A stretch of 64,000 nucleotides of DNA, taken from Companilactobacillus huachuanensis (GTDB lineage: Bacteria > Bacillota > Bacilli > Lactobacillales > Lactobacillaceae). A program made the translations under genes and the position numbers. Positions 28,411 to 37,354 of the stretch are shown here, one piece after another. Position 1 is the first letter of the stretch. Every line of letters starts with the position of its first letter. The stretch is taken from NCBI RefSeq assembly GCF_005404815.1, contig NZ_BJDF01000011.1:48175-112174 (forward strand), in the 5' to 3' direction. The notes under the pieces were generated by a model. The model was not told the origin of the DNA, did not search any database, and was given only the letters and a program-made list of their open reading frames with translations.

Positions 28411-28596
28411 GCCGTCTCCAGGGTTGAGAATATTCACCTGCTATGCGGACCGATTCGAGCCTGAGAAGCGGTCTCGAATCTCGGTTTGGAGACTTTCCAT
28501 AGACCGGAAAGTCTCCAAACACGCCCGGTGGTGTAACGGCTCAAGCCGTAACGCCACACCCACAGCGGGTAAATATTCTCAACCCTTCCGACTAGT
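28411..28596 (+). repeat. SCR repeat copy 11
   Basis: Begins at the base after the kinase stop codon. Outer stem GGGTTGAGAATATTCACC / GGTAAATATTCTCAACCC and hairpin 3 GATTCGAG / CTCGAATC: both differ from copy 5 by paired changes. Faces copy 12. Confidence 0.95.
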
Positions 28597-28646
28597 TTGT
28601 CTGTTTTATTAGACAGAATGATTTCTGATTATAGGAAGATTACATA

Positions 28647-28710
28647 AAAAGAGTTGTATCACACTTAGTTATTTAAGGCTAATCCATTAAGTGTGATACA
28701 ACTCTTTTTT
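28647..28710. repeat. Short hairpin repeat (family 2), best copy
   Basis: GAGTTGTATCACACTTA and TAAGTGTGATACAACTC form a perfect 17-bp stem, flanked by A and T runs. Looks like a two-way terminator, but the arm sequence itself is conserved in five places in the window. Confidence 0.88.
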
Positions 28711-28848
28711 GTTAATTTTAATGTTTAATACGTATGGTGCTATTCGATAATTAATTACAAATATTCTCATCAATTGTATTTTAGAATTTAAAATATTCCA
28801 GATATAAAAGCAATTGAATATTTTCACATTCAAATAATAACGATTAAT

Positions 28849-29002
28849 TAGTCGGAAGAGCTGGGAAATATTTGTGTGCCGTGGAAGTGTTTGGAGACTT
28901 GACGGAACTATGTCAAGGCTTCAAACCGAGGCTTGAGACCGCTTCCCAGGCTCGAACCGTTCCGCACAGCTAGTGAATATTTCCCAGCTCTGGAGACGGC
29001 AT
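28849..29002 (-). repeat. SCR repeat copy 12 with hairpin 1 deleted
   Basis: Same sequence as copy 8 over the outer stem and hairpins 2 and 3, but hairpin 1 and its spacer are missing between two GTG triplets. It ends 9 bp before the OYE stop codon. Confidence 0.92.
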
Positions 29003-29011
29003 ATTTAATTT

Positions 29012-30187
29012 TTAGTTACCTTCAACTACACCAAGATTTTCAGCAAAATCATCCTTAGGCTGATCTGAACCGACTAAGTGTAAGTCAGCATTCATTGCAG
29101 ATAAGAAGTCGAAGAAGGCTGAATTAACACCTAGTTCATCGAGTTCTGTTAAAGACATTTGATATTTAATCGAATTCTCTTGTCCGAGTTCAACTTTTTG
29201 TACCCACTTAGGTTCACGAATTGACTCACGACCGATTGCAGCAAAGTCGATACCGGCATCGATAATTTTTTCGACATCAGTAGGTTTTTCAATTGAACCA
29301 ACTGAAATCAATGGTAAACGGTTATTTACGACTTTTTTAACCTTGAGGATAATTGGTTCGGCATCGGACTTGTCATTCAATGAAGTTCTCCAAGAATAGC
29401 CCATTGATACATGTAGGTAATTGATTGGTTGGTCAGCCAAAACGTCGATAAATTTCAAAGTATCATCCAATCTGATACCAGGTTCCTCAATTTCCTCAGG
29501 GGAAATGCGGTACCCAACGATAAATTTGTCATCAGCGTATTTCTCAACTACTGCGTGAACTCTCTTAATGACTTCAAGAGGGAAACGCATGCGATTTTCA
29601 AGACTGCCGCCCCATTTGTCAGAACGACGATTTGAGTGGGGTGAGAAAAATTGCTGCATTAAATATGTATTGGCACCGTGCAATTCGATTCCGTCAAAAC
29701 CAGCTTGAATAGCACGACGAGTTGCTTGACCGAAGTCTTCAATAATTTGTTCGATTTCGGATTCAGTCAATTCACAAGGAGTTTCAGCATTAGGACGTAA
29801 CGCGGCTACAGCACTAGCCGAAACAGGTTGGACACCACGTAAAATTTTAGAATTAGACATTCTCCCAGCATGGAAAATTTGCAAAATAGCCTTGGTGCCG
29901 TTTTGTTTGACAGTGTTAGCCAATTTCTTTAAACCGGGCATGAATTTATCATCAGCAACGGAAGGTTCACCTTCAAAGCCTTTGCCATTGTCAGATACGT
30001 TCATAGTGGGAATGATGAACATACCAACGCCACCAGTATGAATATTGAAATAACGTAATTCATCTTGTGAGACTGCTCCGTTTTCTAAGGCTGCGGCCTC
30101 AGTCATTGGTGGGATGACAATCCGGTTTTTGATCGTAACACCATTCTTAAAAGTATAAGGTTTTAAGAAATTATATTTTTCAGTCAT
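29012..30187 (-). CDS. Old yellow enzyme family NADH-dependent flavin oxidoreductase
   Basis: 391-aa single-domain OYE TIM barrel with FMN. Features: IVIPPMTEAAA near the N-terminus, QIFHAGRMS, GFDGIELHGANTYLMQQFFSPHSNRRSDKWGGSLENRMRFPLEV split across the core, and the substrate His/Asn pair in IELHGAN. These enzymes reduce activated C=C bonds or act as NADH oxidases. The start was moved to ATG at 30187 (minus strand) because GAGGTG lies eight bases upstream; the longer frame begins with an unsupported codon. It is divergent from an HxlR regulator, a common pairing for redox sensors and reductases. Confidence 0.9.
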   Translation of the reverse strand: MTEKYNFLKPYTFKNGVTIKNRIVIPPMTEAAALENGAVSQDELRYFNIHTGGVGMFIIPTMNVSDNGKGFEGEPSVADDKFMPGLKKLANTVKQNGTKAILQIFHAGRMSNSKILRGVQPVSASAVAALRPNAETPCELTESEIEQIIEDFGQATRRAIQAGFDGIELHGANTYLMQQFFSPHSNRRSDKWGGSLENRMRFPLEVIKRVHAVVEKYADDKFIVGYRISPEEIEEPGIRLDDTLKFIDVLADQPINYLHVSMGYSWRTSLNDKSDAEPIILKVKKVVNNRLPLISVGSIEKPTDVEKIIDAGIDFAAIGRESIREPKWVQKVELGQENSIKYQMSLTELDELGVNSAFFDFLSAMNADLHLVGSDQPKDDFAENLGVVEGN

Positions 30188-30300
30188 AAAACTACACCTC
30201 ATTTCTAAAAGTTTCAATGGAATCATTGTAATAAGTTCTGTGCTAAAATCATAGTACGCACTATTTAGTAACTATCTAAAGGTTTAAAGTTTAGGTAAGT

Positions 30301-30499
30301 ATGCCGTCTACAGAGCTGGGAAATATTCACTAGCTGTGCGGACCGATTCGAGCCTGAGAAGCGGTCTCGAATCTCGGTTTGAAGCCTTGACAGAGTTCGT
30401 CAAGTCTCCAAACACGCCCGGTGGAATAAGGACGGGAGAACCTCCCGTCCTTATTCCACTTCCACGGCACACAAATATTTCCCAGCTCTTCCGACTAAT
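30301..30499 (+). repeat. SCR repeat copy 13 with replaced hairpin 1
   Basis: Outer stem AGAGCTGGGAAATATT / AATATTTCCCAGCTCT. Hairpin 1 is AATAAGGACGGGAG / CTCCCGTCCTTATT, similar in kind to copy 8 but with paired differences. Hairpin 3 GATTCGAG / CTCGAATC. Confidence 0.94.
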
Positions 30500-30660
30500 T
30501 TATTTTTAAATGTTAGAAACAGTGAAATGAAAATTGTTGATTGTTTAACTAAAGGTTGAAAGGTGAAAACCTAATACAACCATTGTTGTTACAGGCATGA
30601 AGCTAATTGATTTAAACAAATAAAAAGTCTTCATTTTATTGTTCCTGTCATAAAAAAATT

Positions 30661-30840
30661 AGTTGGAAGAGCTGAGAGTATTTATTTGCAGCGAAAGTGG
30701 CGTTATTGCTTTAGCAATTACACCACCGGGCGTGTTGAAGGCTCGCGGGTTTTGCGAGGCTTCAACCGAGGTTTGAGACCGTTTTTTGGCTCGGTCCGTT
30801 CCGCGCAGCAATTGAATACTCTCAGCTCTGGAAACGGCAT
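30661..30840 (-). repeat. SCR repeat copy 14
   Basis: Outer stem AGAGCTGAGAGTATT with GAATACTCTCAGCTCT, hairpin 2 of the short GTTGAAGGCTCGC type, hairpin 1 ATTGC / GCAAT. Left flank carries the terminal repeat and the conserved AT-rich tail of the 329-bp unit. Confidence 0.93.
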
Positions 30841-30912
30841 ACTTAATTAAACTTTCAACCTTCAGGTAACTATAAAATATCGTTTTCGAGTAACGTCAAA
30901 AGAGGTTTCGTA

Positions 30913-31329
30913 ATGGAAGGAAAAAATTACCATATGAGTATTGATTTAACACTCTCAGTTATTAATGGAAAGTGGAAATCGTTGATTCTATGTCATCTTG
31001 GTGGTCAGTCAATGCGTAATGGCGAACTTTTAAGGGAAATTCCTGATATTAGTCAAAAGGTTTTGACACAACAATTAAATGAATTGATCAGTAACAAAAT
31101 TGTTCAAAGAATTAATTATCCGGGATTACCATTACACGTTGAATATTCTTTGACGGATGAGGGTAAATCCCTGCGTAAAGTTTTGATTGATATGTCAGTT
31201 TGGGGAGAACATCATGCAGATGAATTAAATGCTGATGGACAAAACATTTCGTTTTCTAGTGATAACTATCGTGGCTATCAAAAAATTAAGACACCAAAAA
31301 AGGACGTTGATCGGCAAATTGCTGAATAG
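30913..31329 (+). CDS. HxlR-family transcriptional regulator
   Basis: 138-aa winged-helix protein. HxlR core: LSVINGKWKSLILCHLGG, ISQKVLTQQLNELISNKIVQRINYPGLPLHVEYSLTDEGKSL, then a C-terminal helix (VLIDMSVWGEHHADEL). Family members sense reactive aldehydes or redox stress, often through a Cys near the N-terminus; Cys26-27 region (LILCHL) provides one here. It is divergent from the OYE gene and probably controls it. Its 3' end overlaps a terminator. Confidence 0.9.
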   Translation: MEGKNYHMSIDLTLSVINGKWKSLILCHLGGQSMRNGELLREIPDISQKVLTQQLNELISNKIVQRINYPGLPLHVEYSLTDEGKSLRKVLIDMSVWGEHHADELNADGQNISFSSDNYRGYQKIKTPKKDVDRQIAE

Positions 31330-31340
31330 CGTCCTTTTCC
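31294..31340. terminator. Bidirectional terminator overlapping the HxlR 3' end
   Basis: AAAAAAGGACG inside the last codons of the HxlR gene pairs with CGTCCTTTTCC after its stop. It serves two convergent genes. Confidence 0.75.
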
Positions 31341-31341
31341 A

Positions 31342-33120
31342 TTATTCGAATGGATCTTGCATTTGAGAAATATAAGCTGCCATACGTTTGGTGTAGGTAG
31401 TATCGTTGAATAGATTGTTGTTCTCAGTCTGTAATTCACTCAAATTATCTGTAATAATGCCGTCAGCACCGATAAAAATCATGCGGTCCATTGATTCTGT
31501 ATCATTGGCCGTCCAAGCAAAGACTTTCTTCTGTTGTAAGTGAGCATTGTCGATGAAGGCTTCGTTTAAAGTAGTATATTCCATCGTGAAGGCATTGGCA
31601 TTGGTAAATGGTACTCCGAAGAGATTAAATGGGAGGATGTAACTGGTGGTGACTTTGGGCATCAAATCTTTAGTTTCTTCAATATAGCTATAACTCAATG
31701 AATGAACCATATCTTTATTTTTGAGTAATTGTTTTTGATATTTTTTGGTGAATAGTTTGACAAAATCTTTCTGATTACCAGGAACAGATTTTAATTCAAC
31801 CAATAACTTTTGGTGGAGTCGTGTCGAGGTAGCAAGATAGTCGTCAAAACTGGCAATATTTGTAGTTTTACCATTTTCATGAATTTGGGTTTCCTTTAGT
31901 TCGGCTAAAGTCATTTGACTAGGTCGTTTATTGATACCAGCCAGTCCTTTTAACGTATTGTCGTGGAAAACTACAAATTGATGATCTTTGGTTTCTTGAA
32001 TATCCATTTCAATATAATCAGGTTTTTCTTTGGCTGTAGCCTCAAGTGATTCAACGGTATTTTGAACGCCGTTACCATTGTCAACGCCGCGATGAGAAAT
32101 TGTTAGTGGTGGCGTTAATAGCATGTCATTGAAGTAATACGTGTCATATGCGATGAATGAAAAGACGACAACGGTTCCTAAAATACCCCAGAACCATTTG
32201 TGACTGCGATGATTTTTTCGTGGATAAAAGTAATGTGTATGCGTGTGACTTAGTAAAATCAGCACTGACATCGCAGAGACATATAAATCAACGGCGTAAT
32301 TTAGCAATTGAATAATGGTCATATTAATGATGGCCATGGGCAATGAAACGACTTTTAAGAATGATACATTGTCGACAATTGCTTGTAGTCCTAAAAAGAA
32401 ACCATTAGTTACCATAACAAAAAGAGTCACAATAATAATTAAGCTTAGAAAGATTCTTAAATAATAAAAAACTTTACTTCGGGTCATATTCCAACTGCGT
32501 TTAATAGCGTCTTTGATATCCTTATTTTCGAAAATCATCAGTGGCAAGACGAAAAGCCAGCGAACACCAATGTAAAAAATAATAAGATAGAAAATTATTA
32601 GAATAATTCCATATGTTAAATGTTCTTGAAATAACCAATCAAGAATAAATTGTGGAACTTTTACCTTACTCAAAAGGCTTGATGACATTCCGAGGCTGCC
32701 AAACGGTGTAATGATCAGAAAATATAATAGAAAGAATCCAAAAGCCTTGAATGGTAAACCGAAGAGATTTTTACTGACACTCTTGAGGTAGTCCCACCAA
32801 CTTAAACTGGCGTTTGATTTGATAGCTTGAAAACTGACCAGCATTAACGTGAATTGGGCAAAAACTAGCAGTAATAAAATTAGTAATACGATTATTAAAC
32901 CGATTACCACCAACGGTTTGCCTGTAATTAGTGTAATGATATTGCTGTAAGAAATGTAATTAACGTTACCCAGATAATTAATGCCATTCGCCATGTAGTT
33001 TAAAAGTGGTACAAAGACAAAATTAATAGATAATTGAATCAAAATAATGATTTGACCGTATTTCCAGAAATATTTCCAGAAGTTACGATTTTGATATCGT
33101 AATTCGCTTAAAGCCCCCAT
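31342..33120 (-). CDS. Membrane glycerophosphodiester phosphodiesterase
   Basis: 592 aa in two parts. Residues 1-330 hold about eight transmembrane helices (GPDPase membrane domain). Residues 345-590 form the GDPD barrel: ISHRGVDNGNGVQNTVESL with the catalytic His and Glu, YIEMDIQETKDHQFVVFHDNTL with metal-binding Glu/Asp and the second His. It hydrolyses glycerophosphodiesters, perhaps from lipoteichoic acid or phospholipid turnover, at the outer membrane face. The glycerol-3-phosphate formed could feed GlpO. Alone in its unit, with a GGGATTTTT region before the start. Confidence 0.92.
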   Translation of the reverse strand: MGALSELRYQNRNFWKYFWKYGQIIILIQLSINFVFVPLLNYMANGINYLGNVNYISYSNIITLITGKPLVVIGLIIVLLILLLLVFAQFTLMLVSFQAIKSNASLSWWDYLKSVSKNLFGLPFKAFGFFLLYFLIITPFGSLGMSSSLLSKVKVPQFILDWLFQEHLTYGIILIIFYLIIFYIGVRWLFVLPLMIFENKDIKDAIKRSWNMTRSKVFYYLRIFLSLIIIVTLFVMVTNGFFLGLQAIVDNVSFLKVVSLPMAIINMTIIQLLNYAVDLYVSAMSVLILLSHTHTHYFYPRKNHRSHKWFWGILGTVVVFSFIAYDTYYFNDMLLTPPLTISHRGVDNGNGVQNTVESLEATAKEKPDYIEMDIQETKDHQFVVFHDNTLKGLAGINKRPSQMTLAELKETQIHENGKTTNIASFDDYLATSTRLHQKLLVELKSVPGNQKDFVKLFTKKYQKQLLKNKDMVHSLSYSYIEETKDLMPKVTTSYILPFNLFGVPFTNANAFTMEYTTLNEAFIDNAHLQQKKVFAWTANDTESMDRMIFIGADGIITDNLSELQTENNNLFNDTTYTKRMAAYISQMQDPFE

Positions 33121-33156
33121 AAAAATCCCTCTGTTCTAATTAAATAAGTTAAATAG

Positions 33157-33471
33157 CTAAAGGTCGGTTTAATTAAGTATGCCGTTTCCAGAGCTGAGAG
33201 TATTCAATTGCTGCGCGGAACGGCCCGAGCCAGAAAGCGAACTCGTTCCTCGGTTGAAGCCTCGCAAACCCCGCGAGTCTTCAACACGCCCGGTGGTGTA
33301 ATTGCTGAAGCAATAACGCCACTTTCACTGCAAATGAATACTCTCAGCTCTTCCAACTAGTTTATTTTTTTGGCAGGAACAATAAAACTAAGACTTCAAA
33401 TTATTTAAATAAATTAGCTCTAGTTCTGGAACAACAATGGTTATATTAATTTTTCACCTTTCAACCTTTAG
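33157..33471 (+). mobile_element. SCR copy 15 in a complete TIR-bounded unit
   Basis: Ends CTAAAGG and CTTTCAACCTTTAG, extended to AGCTAAAGG / CCTTTAGCT. Core 33179-33361 with outer stem AGAGCTGAGAGTATTCA / TGAATACTCTCAGCTCT and hairpin 1 ATTGC-TGAA-GCAAT. No clear target duplication remains. It lies in the promoter gap between the GDPD and ASCH genes. Confidence 0.9.
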
Positions 33472-33554
33472 CTCTATAATACATAATTATAGGGATTTAG
33501 GAAGATATAAATAGGTATCTAAAAGTTAATTTAATAGAATCGAGTAGAATATTT

Positions 33555-33890
33555 ATGGAAATGCATCTGAATCATCAGCCATTTATGGCGATTAAGAATG
33601 GTACAAAAACAATTGAAATCCGTTTGAATGACGAAAAACGGTCGCAGTTAAAAATTGGCAATATTATCCGTTTCAGTGATTTAACAACTGACGAAATGAT
33701 TGAGACTAAGGTTTTGAGATTGGAATGCTTTTCGACCTTTAAGGAGTTATTTCAAAAGTATTCGGGCACTATCATTGGTAGTCCAGAACAGGAGCCAATT
33801 TCTGAGCTTGATTGTGAGAATCAGAAAATTTATTCACGCCAAATGGAGAAGCAGTATGGTGCATTGGCGATTAAGCTTGAATTGATTTAA
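33555..33890 (+). CDS. ASCH-domain protein
   Basis: 111-aa beta-barrel ASCH (PUA-like) protein, a fold that binds RNA or modified nucleosides. The hallmark G-x-K-x-x-E-x-R pattern is seen as NGTKTIEIRLND, with RSQLKIGNIIRFSD after it. The cellular target is unknown. Its stop codon lies inside the target duplication of the repeat unit that follows, so the element inserted exactly at the gene end without changing the protein. Confidence 0.85.
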   Translation: MEMHLNHQPFMAIKNGTKTIEIRLNDEKRSQLKIGNIIRFSDLTTDEMIETKVLRLECFSTFKELFQKYSGTIIGSPEQEPISELDCENQKIYSRQMEKQYGALAIKLELI

Positions 33891-33893
33891 TAA

Positions 33894-34222
33894 CTAAAGG
33901 TTGAAAGTTTGATGCATTATGCCGTTTCCAGAGCTGAAAGTATTCATATGCTGCGCGGAACGATTCGAGCCAAAAAGCGGTCTCGAATCTCGGTTGAAGC
34001 CTCACCAAGAACCGGTAAGTCTCCAACACGCCCGGTGGTGTAAGGACTAAAGTCCTAACGCCACTTTCGCTGCAAATGAATACTTTCAGCTCTTCCAACT
34101 AGTTTTTTAATAATAAGAATTTCCAATTGTGATCTTTTGCTGTTTAAATACATTGGTAAATAAATTGAATTTAGGCCTGTCACAGCACTGTTTATATAAC
34201 CTTTTCGTCTTTCAACCTTCAG
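33894..34222 (+). mobile_element. SCR copy 16 in a complete 329-bp unit with target duplication
   Basis: TTAATAA flanks both ends (33887-33893 and 34223-34229). Ends CTAAAGGTTGAAAG / CTTTCAACCTTCAG. Core 33919-34103, outer stem AGCTGAAAGTATTCAT / ATGAATACTTTCAGCT, hairpin 1 arm AGGACT / AGTCCT. Nearly identical to the unit at 16920-17248. Confidence 0.92.
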
Positions 34223-34281
34223 TTAATAATACTTAACTAGCACAATGCGTTATTTAAATGACAAACATTCAAAAAAGGTTC

Positions 34282-34435
34282 TTTTTTAAATTTGGCCATA
34301 GAAGTATTTCAATAATTATTTTTAAGGTTGTTGCATCAATCATTAAATATTAAAACTAACAAAACAGAGTTGTATCTCACCTAATTATTCTCTTAAGTGT
34401 GATACAACTCATTTTTCTGTAATTGACTTTGATTA
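34282..34435 (+). repeat. Left 150-bp direct repeat flanking the mannoside operon, with family-2 hairpin
   Basis: Contains GAAGTATTTCAATAATTATT, ATCATTAAATATTAAAAC and the family-2 hairpin (34366-34417). About 85 percent alike by eye to 41081-41230 in the same orientation, on the other side of the mannoside operon. Confidence 0.82.
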
Positions 34436-34479
34436 AAAATTTTAAGTCATAAGAAATTATGCTGACGGACAACTTTTAA

Positions 34480-34520
34480 CTTCATTTTGAACAGAACCTT
34501 CAAAATGAAGGATTATTTTT
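34480..34520 (+). terminator. Hairpin with T-run upstream of the mannoside operon
   Basis: CTTCATTTTGAA and TTCAAAATGAAG form a perfect 12-bp stem, followed by GATTATTTTTTTA. It isolates the operon promoter from upstream transcription. Confidence 0.75.
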
Positions 34521-34548
34521 TTATTTTCTTTAGTAATAAGTTGAATAC

Positions 34549-34592
34549 TTCCACATTAATGTGGAAAGTAATTATATATGGAACCGTTTACA
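34549..34592 (+). promoter_or_regulatory. Operator palindrome and cre-like site of the mannoside operon
   Basis: TTCCACATTAATGTGGAA (34549-34566) is a perfect 18-bp palindrome, a likely operator for the PRD regulator. ATGGAACCGTTTACA (34578-34592) matches a cre box. Both lie 32-75 bp before the regulator start. Confidence 0.65.
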
Positions 34593-34623
34593 GCAATGCT
34601 ATATTGTAATTGGAGGCAAATAC

Positions 34624-36540
34624 ATGAACCTAAACAAAAGACAGATTCAATTGATTTTAATACTAGTTGAAAATAAAAGAGAACCTGACTATTTACCTCT
34701 GAGTGCCAAAGAATTATCTGAAAAAGTAAAAGTTTCAACGAAGACAATTTATAGCGATGTATCTATTATTCAAAACTATGTTAGTAAATTTAATGTTGAT
34801 TTGATTAAAAAACCACGTATTGGAATTTATATAAAAGGTAGTGATAGTGATTTATTAAGGATACTAACAGGAATTGAATTTAAAAAGAACGATGATTATT
34901 TGGATAATAGAACAAGGAGAGAACTAGTCTTTAGTCAATTGCTTAATTCAGATGGATTTATTACAGTTCAAGAATTATCTGATAAGTATTACGTTAATCG
35001 ACAAGTGATCTTAGAAGATATTGATGATATTGAATTACGTTTGGAATCAATCGGATTAACTCTTCAAAGGACATCAGGTAAAGGTATAAAACTGGATATT
35101 GATGAAGATAGTAGACGCAAAATTTTAACACAAGTAGTATCTAGGCAAATATTTAATGTAGTTCCTACTATTAATGAACGAAATCTAAAAATTGTTAATG
35201 ATAATAAACTATCTATTCCCAAGAATCTTATAACGTCAGTTGATGGTATATTAAATAATTTTACCAAAAATCAGAATATGGTACTTAATGACTATGAGTA
35301 TCAGTCTCTGTTGGTTCACTTATTGATTGCTGTTGAAAGAATTAAACTAGGCAAATTTGTTAAGAATGAACATTGGGGATCCTCAACAACATATTTAACA
35401 GAATCTAAAATCTTGGCTAAAGAATTAGAAAATGCATTAAATATTAAATTCCCTAAACAAGAAATATATTATATTCAATTACATCTGGTGGCAGCTGGAA
35501 AAAAGAGAACAAACAATATATCTACAAAATTAAATACGAATGATTTACTGCAAAATTATTTGAATGATTTTGGTTACGATGATCAACTTTATGAAGGATT
35601 ATTACTGCATATTAATTCATCACTAAATCGGTGGAAACTGGGAGTATCAATTACCAATCCTTACAAAGATTCAATTATTCAGAAATACAGCTACGCTTTT
35701 GAAGCGGCAATTAATTTAAAGAAATTATATGAACGAGAATACAATACAAAAATTAATGATGACGAAACGGCTTATCTGGCATTACATTTTGAAGCATATC
35801 TTGAAAGAAGAAGAACTAATAATAATGTCATTCAGGCAGCAATAGTTTGTAGTACAGGATTAGGTACGTCACAGCTCTTAGCAGCTAGAATTAAGAACGA
35901 TTTTTCTCGAGTTAAAATTATGAAGATATTATCCTATGATGAGTATTTGAAATTTGATTCTAAGGATATTGATTTGATTATCAGCACAATTGAGCTTCCA
36001 GAAAACAATTTACCTATTATTTATGTCAGTCCAGTGGTTTCCACTGAAGAGTTGAAAAATAAAATTAAAATGGCTATAGCTGACAACACATCTCAAACGA
36101 GTGATTACTCTTTATTCAACAGTCTGATTTCCAGTGAAAACATCATGATTGATAAAGTGGATAACTGGGAAAATGCTATTTCGATGTTAGGCAAATTATT
36201 AGAAAATAATGGAGTTTTAAGAACTGGTTCCATTGAAAGTGCAATTCAGAGAGAAAACCTTTCTTTTACATCATTCAAAAATATTTCAACACCACATGCA
36301 AATCCTAGGTATGTTAAGAAAACTCGAATTGGAGTTTTAAAACTGCAAGAACCAGTCGTGTGGGGTAATCAGAAGGTCAATTTGATTTTTTTCATTGCGT
36401 TTAAGGAGAATATGGATCAGGCACAGTTAGATACAATTTATGATCGATTTTGGGATATTTTAAGTGATGGTCGATTAATCAAGAAGATTATTTCAAGTAA
36501 TAGTAGCGAAAAAATATCTGACTTGTTAAAGGGGAGATAA
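34624..36540 (+). CDS. BglG/MtlR-type PRD transcription regulator with EIIB- and EIIA-like domains
   Basis: 638 aa, domains in order: N-terminal HTH (residues 1-65, LSAKELSEKVKVSTKTIYSDVSII), second HTH/Mga part (about 80-165), two PRD domains (about 180-390), a EIIB-like domain with VCSTGLGTSQLLA (about residue 400) and a C-terminal EIIA (Fru) domain with TPHANPRYV. PTS phosphorylation of the PRD His residues should tune activity. ATG 34624 behind GGAGGCAAA was chosen; the longer frame has no ribosome site. It heads the operon and probably activates it. Confidence 0.9.
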   Translation: MNLNKRQIQLILILVENKREPDYLPLSAKELSEKVKVSTKTIYSDVSIIQNYVSKFNVDLIKKPRIGIYIKGSDSDLLRILTGIEFKKNDDYLDNRTRRELVFSQLLNSDGFITVQELSDKYYVNRQVILEDIDDIELRLESIGLTLQRTSGKGIKLDIDEDSRRKILTQVVSRQIFNVVPTINERNLKIVNDNKLSIPKNLITSVDGILNNFTKNQNMVLNDYEYQSLLVHLLIAVERIKLGKFVKNEHWGSSTTYLTESKILAKELENALNIKFPKQEIYYIQLHLVAAGKKRTNNISTKLNTNDLLQNYLNDFGYDDQLYEGLLLHINSSLNRWKLGVSITNPYKDSIIQKYSYAFEAAINLKKLYEREYNTKINDDETAYLALHFEAYLERRRTNNNVIQAAIVCSTGLGTSQLLAARIKNDFSRVKIMKILSYDEYLKFDSKDIDLIISTIELPENNLPIIYVSPVVSTEELKNKIKMAIADNTSQTSDYSLFNSLISSENIMIDKVDNWENAISMLGKLLENNGVLRTGSIESAIQRENLSFTSFKNISTPHANPRYVKKTRIGVLKLQEPVVWGNQKVNLIFFIAFKENMDQAQLDTIYDRFWDILSDGRLIKKIISSNSSEKISDLLKGR

Positions 36541-36542
36541 AG

Positions 36543-37007
36543 ATGGAGATTTTAGATTTATTAAATAAGAATCAAATGAATTTCAATATTGAAGCAGATA
36601 CTAAAGAAAATGTTATTCACGAGATGGCAAAGATGTTTTTGAAAGATGGAGTCATTACTGATATCGGTAAGTATACTGATTCAGTTATGGAGCGTGAGAG
36701 GACTGGTACCACAGGAGTCGGTGGTGGAATTGCTATTCCTCATGGAAAATCCGATGTAGTCAAAACCTCATCCATAGCATTTGCTAAATTGAATCATCCA
36801 GTTGATTGGGATGCACTTGATGGTAAAAAAGTCTCCATGGTCTTCATGCTTTCGATTCCTGAAGGGTCAGAGTCTAAAGAACATTTGCGAGTTTTATCAT
36901 TGTTAGCCCAAAGATTGATGGACGACGATGTGATTGATGCTCTTAAGGTTGCAAAAACAAAGGAAGATATTATTAATATTTTTAAGAATAAGGAGATAAC
37001 ACAATAA
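36543..37007 (+). CDS. PTS EIIA component, fructose/mannitol family
   Basis: 154 aa. The phosphorylated His lies in GGGIAIPHGKSD near residue 62. N-terminus DLLNKNQMNFNIEADTKENVI is typical of Fru-family EIIA. Starts 2 bp after the regulator stop and shares one base with the EIIB gene. Supplies phosphate to the EIIB encoded next. Confidence 0.93.
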   Translation: MEILDLLNKNQMNFNIEADTKENVIHEMAKMFLKDGVITDIGKYTDSVMERERTGTTGVGGGIAIPHGKSDVVKTSSIAFAKLNHPVDWDALDGKKVSMVFMLSIPEGSESKEHLRVLSLLAQRLMDDDVIDALKVAKTKEDIINIFKNKEITQ

Positions 37008-37327
37008 TGAAAAGAAAACTAATTGCCGTAACAGCATGTGCCACAGGAATTGCTCATACATATATGGCTGAAAAGGCTTTGCGTAAAGCAGCCAAAGAAA
37101 TGGATGTTTTGATTAAAGTGGAAACACAAGGTGCCACAGGTATAGGTAATCGTTTGAATGAAAAAGATGTCCAAATTGGGGAAGTTGTTATTTTTGCTAC
37201 TGATACTAAAGTACGTGATTCTGAAAGATTTGATGGCAAAAAGATTCTAGATATTAATGTTAGTGATCCTATTAAAGATGCTAAGAAAGTTATTAATGAC
37301 GCGTTGGCATTGGCAGACGGAAAATAG
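37007..37327 (+). CDS. PTS EIIB component, fructose family
   Basis: 106 aa with the phosphocysteine in AVTACATGIAHTYMAEKAL (Cys11), then the family stretch VETQGATGIGNRL. Takes phosphate from the EIIA and passes it to the sugar at the EIIC, which is broken here. Confidence 0.94.
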   Translation: MKRKLIAVTACATGIAHTYMAEKALRKAAKEMDVLIKVETQGATGIGNRLNEKDVQIGEVVIFATDTKVRDSERFDGKKILDINVSDPIKDAKKVINDALALADGK

Positions 37328-37354
37328 TTTTTTAAAACTAAGGGGGTATTTAAA

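Larger units (their letters stand above)
30276..30865. mobile_element. Composite of SCR copies 13 and 14 with 8-bp target duplication
   Basis: The left end CTAAAGG (30276) and right end CTTTCAACCTTCAG (30865) are flanked by GTAACTAT on both sides (30268-30275 and 30866-30873). Inside are copy 13 (+) core 30301-30499 and copy 14 (-) core 30661-30840, plus an internal CTAAAGGTTGAAAGG end at 30549. Either one element inserted into another or two fused and moved as a unit. It occupies the divergent OYE-HxlR promoter gap. Confidence 0.85.
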
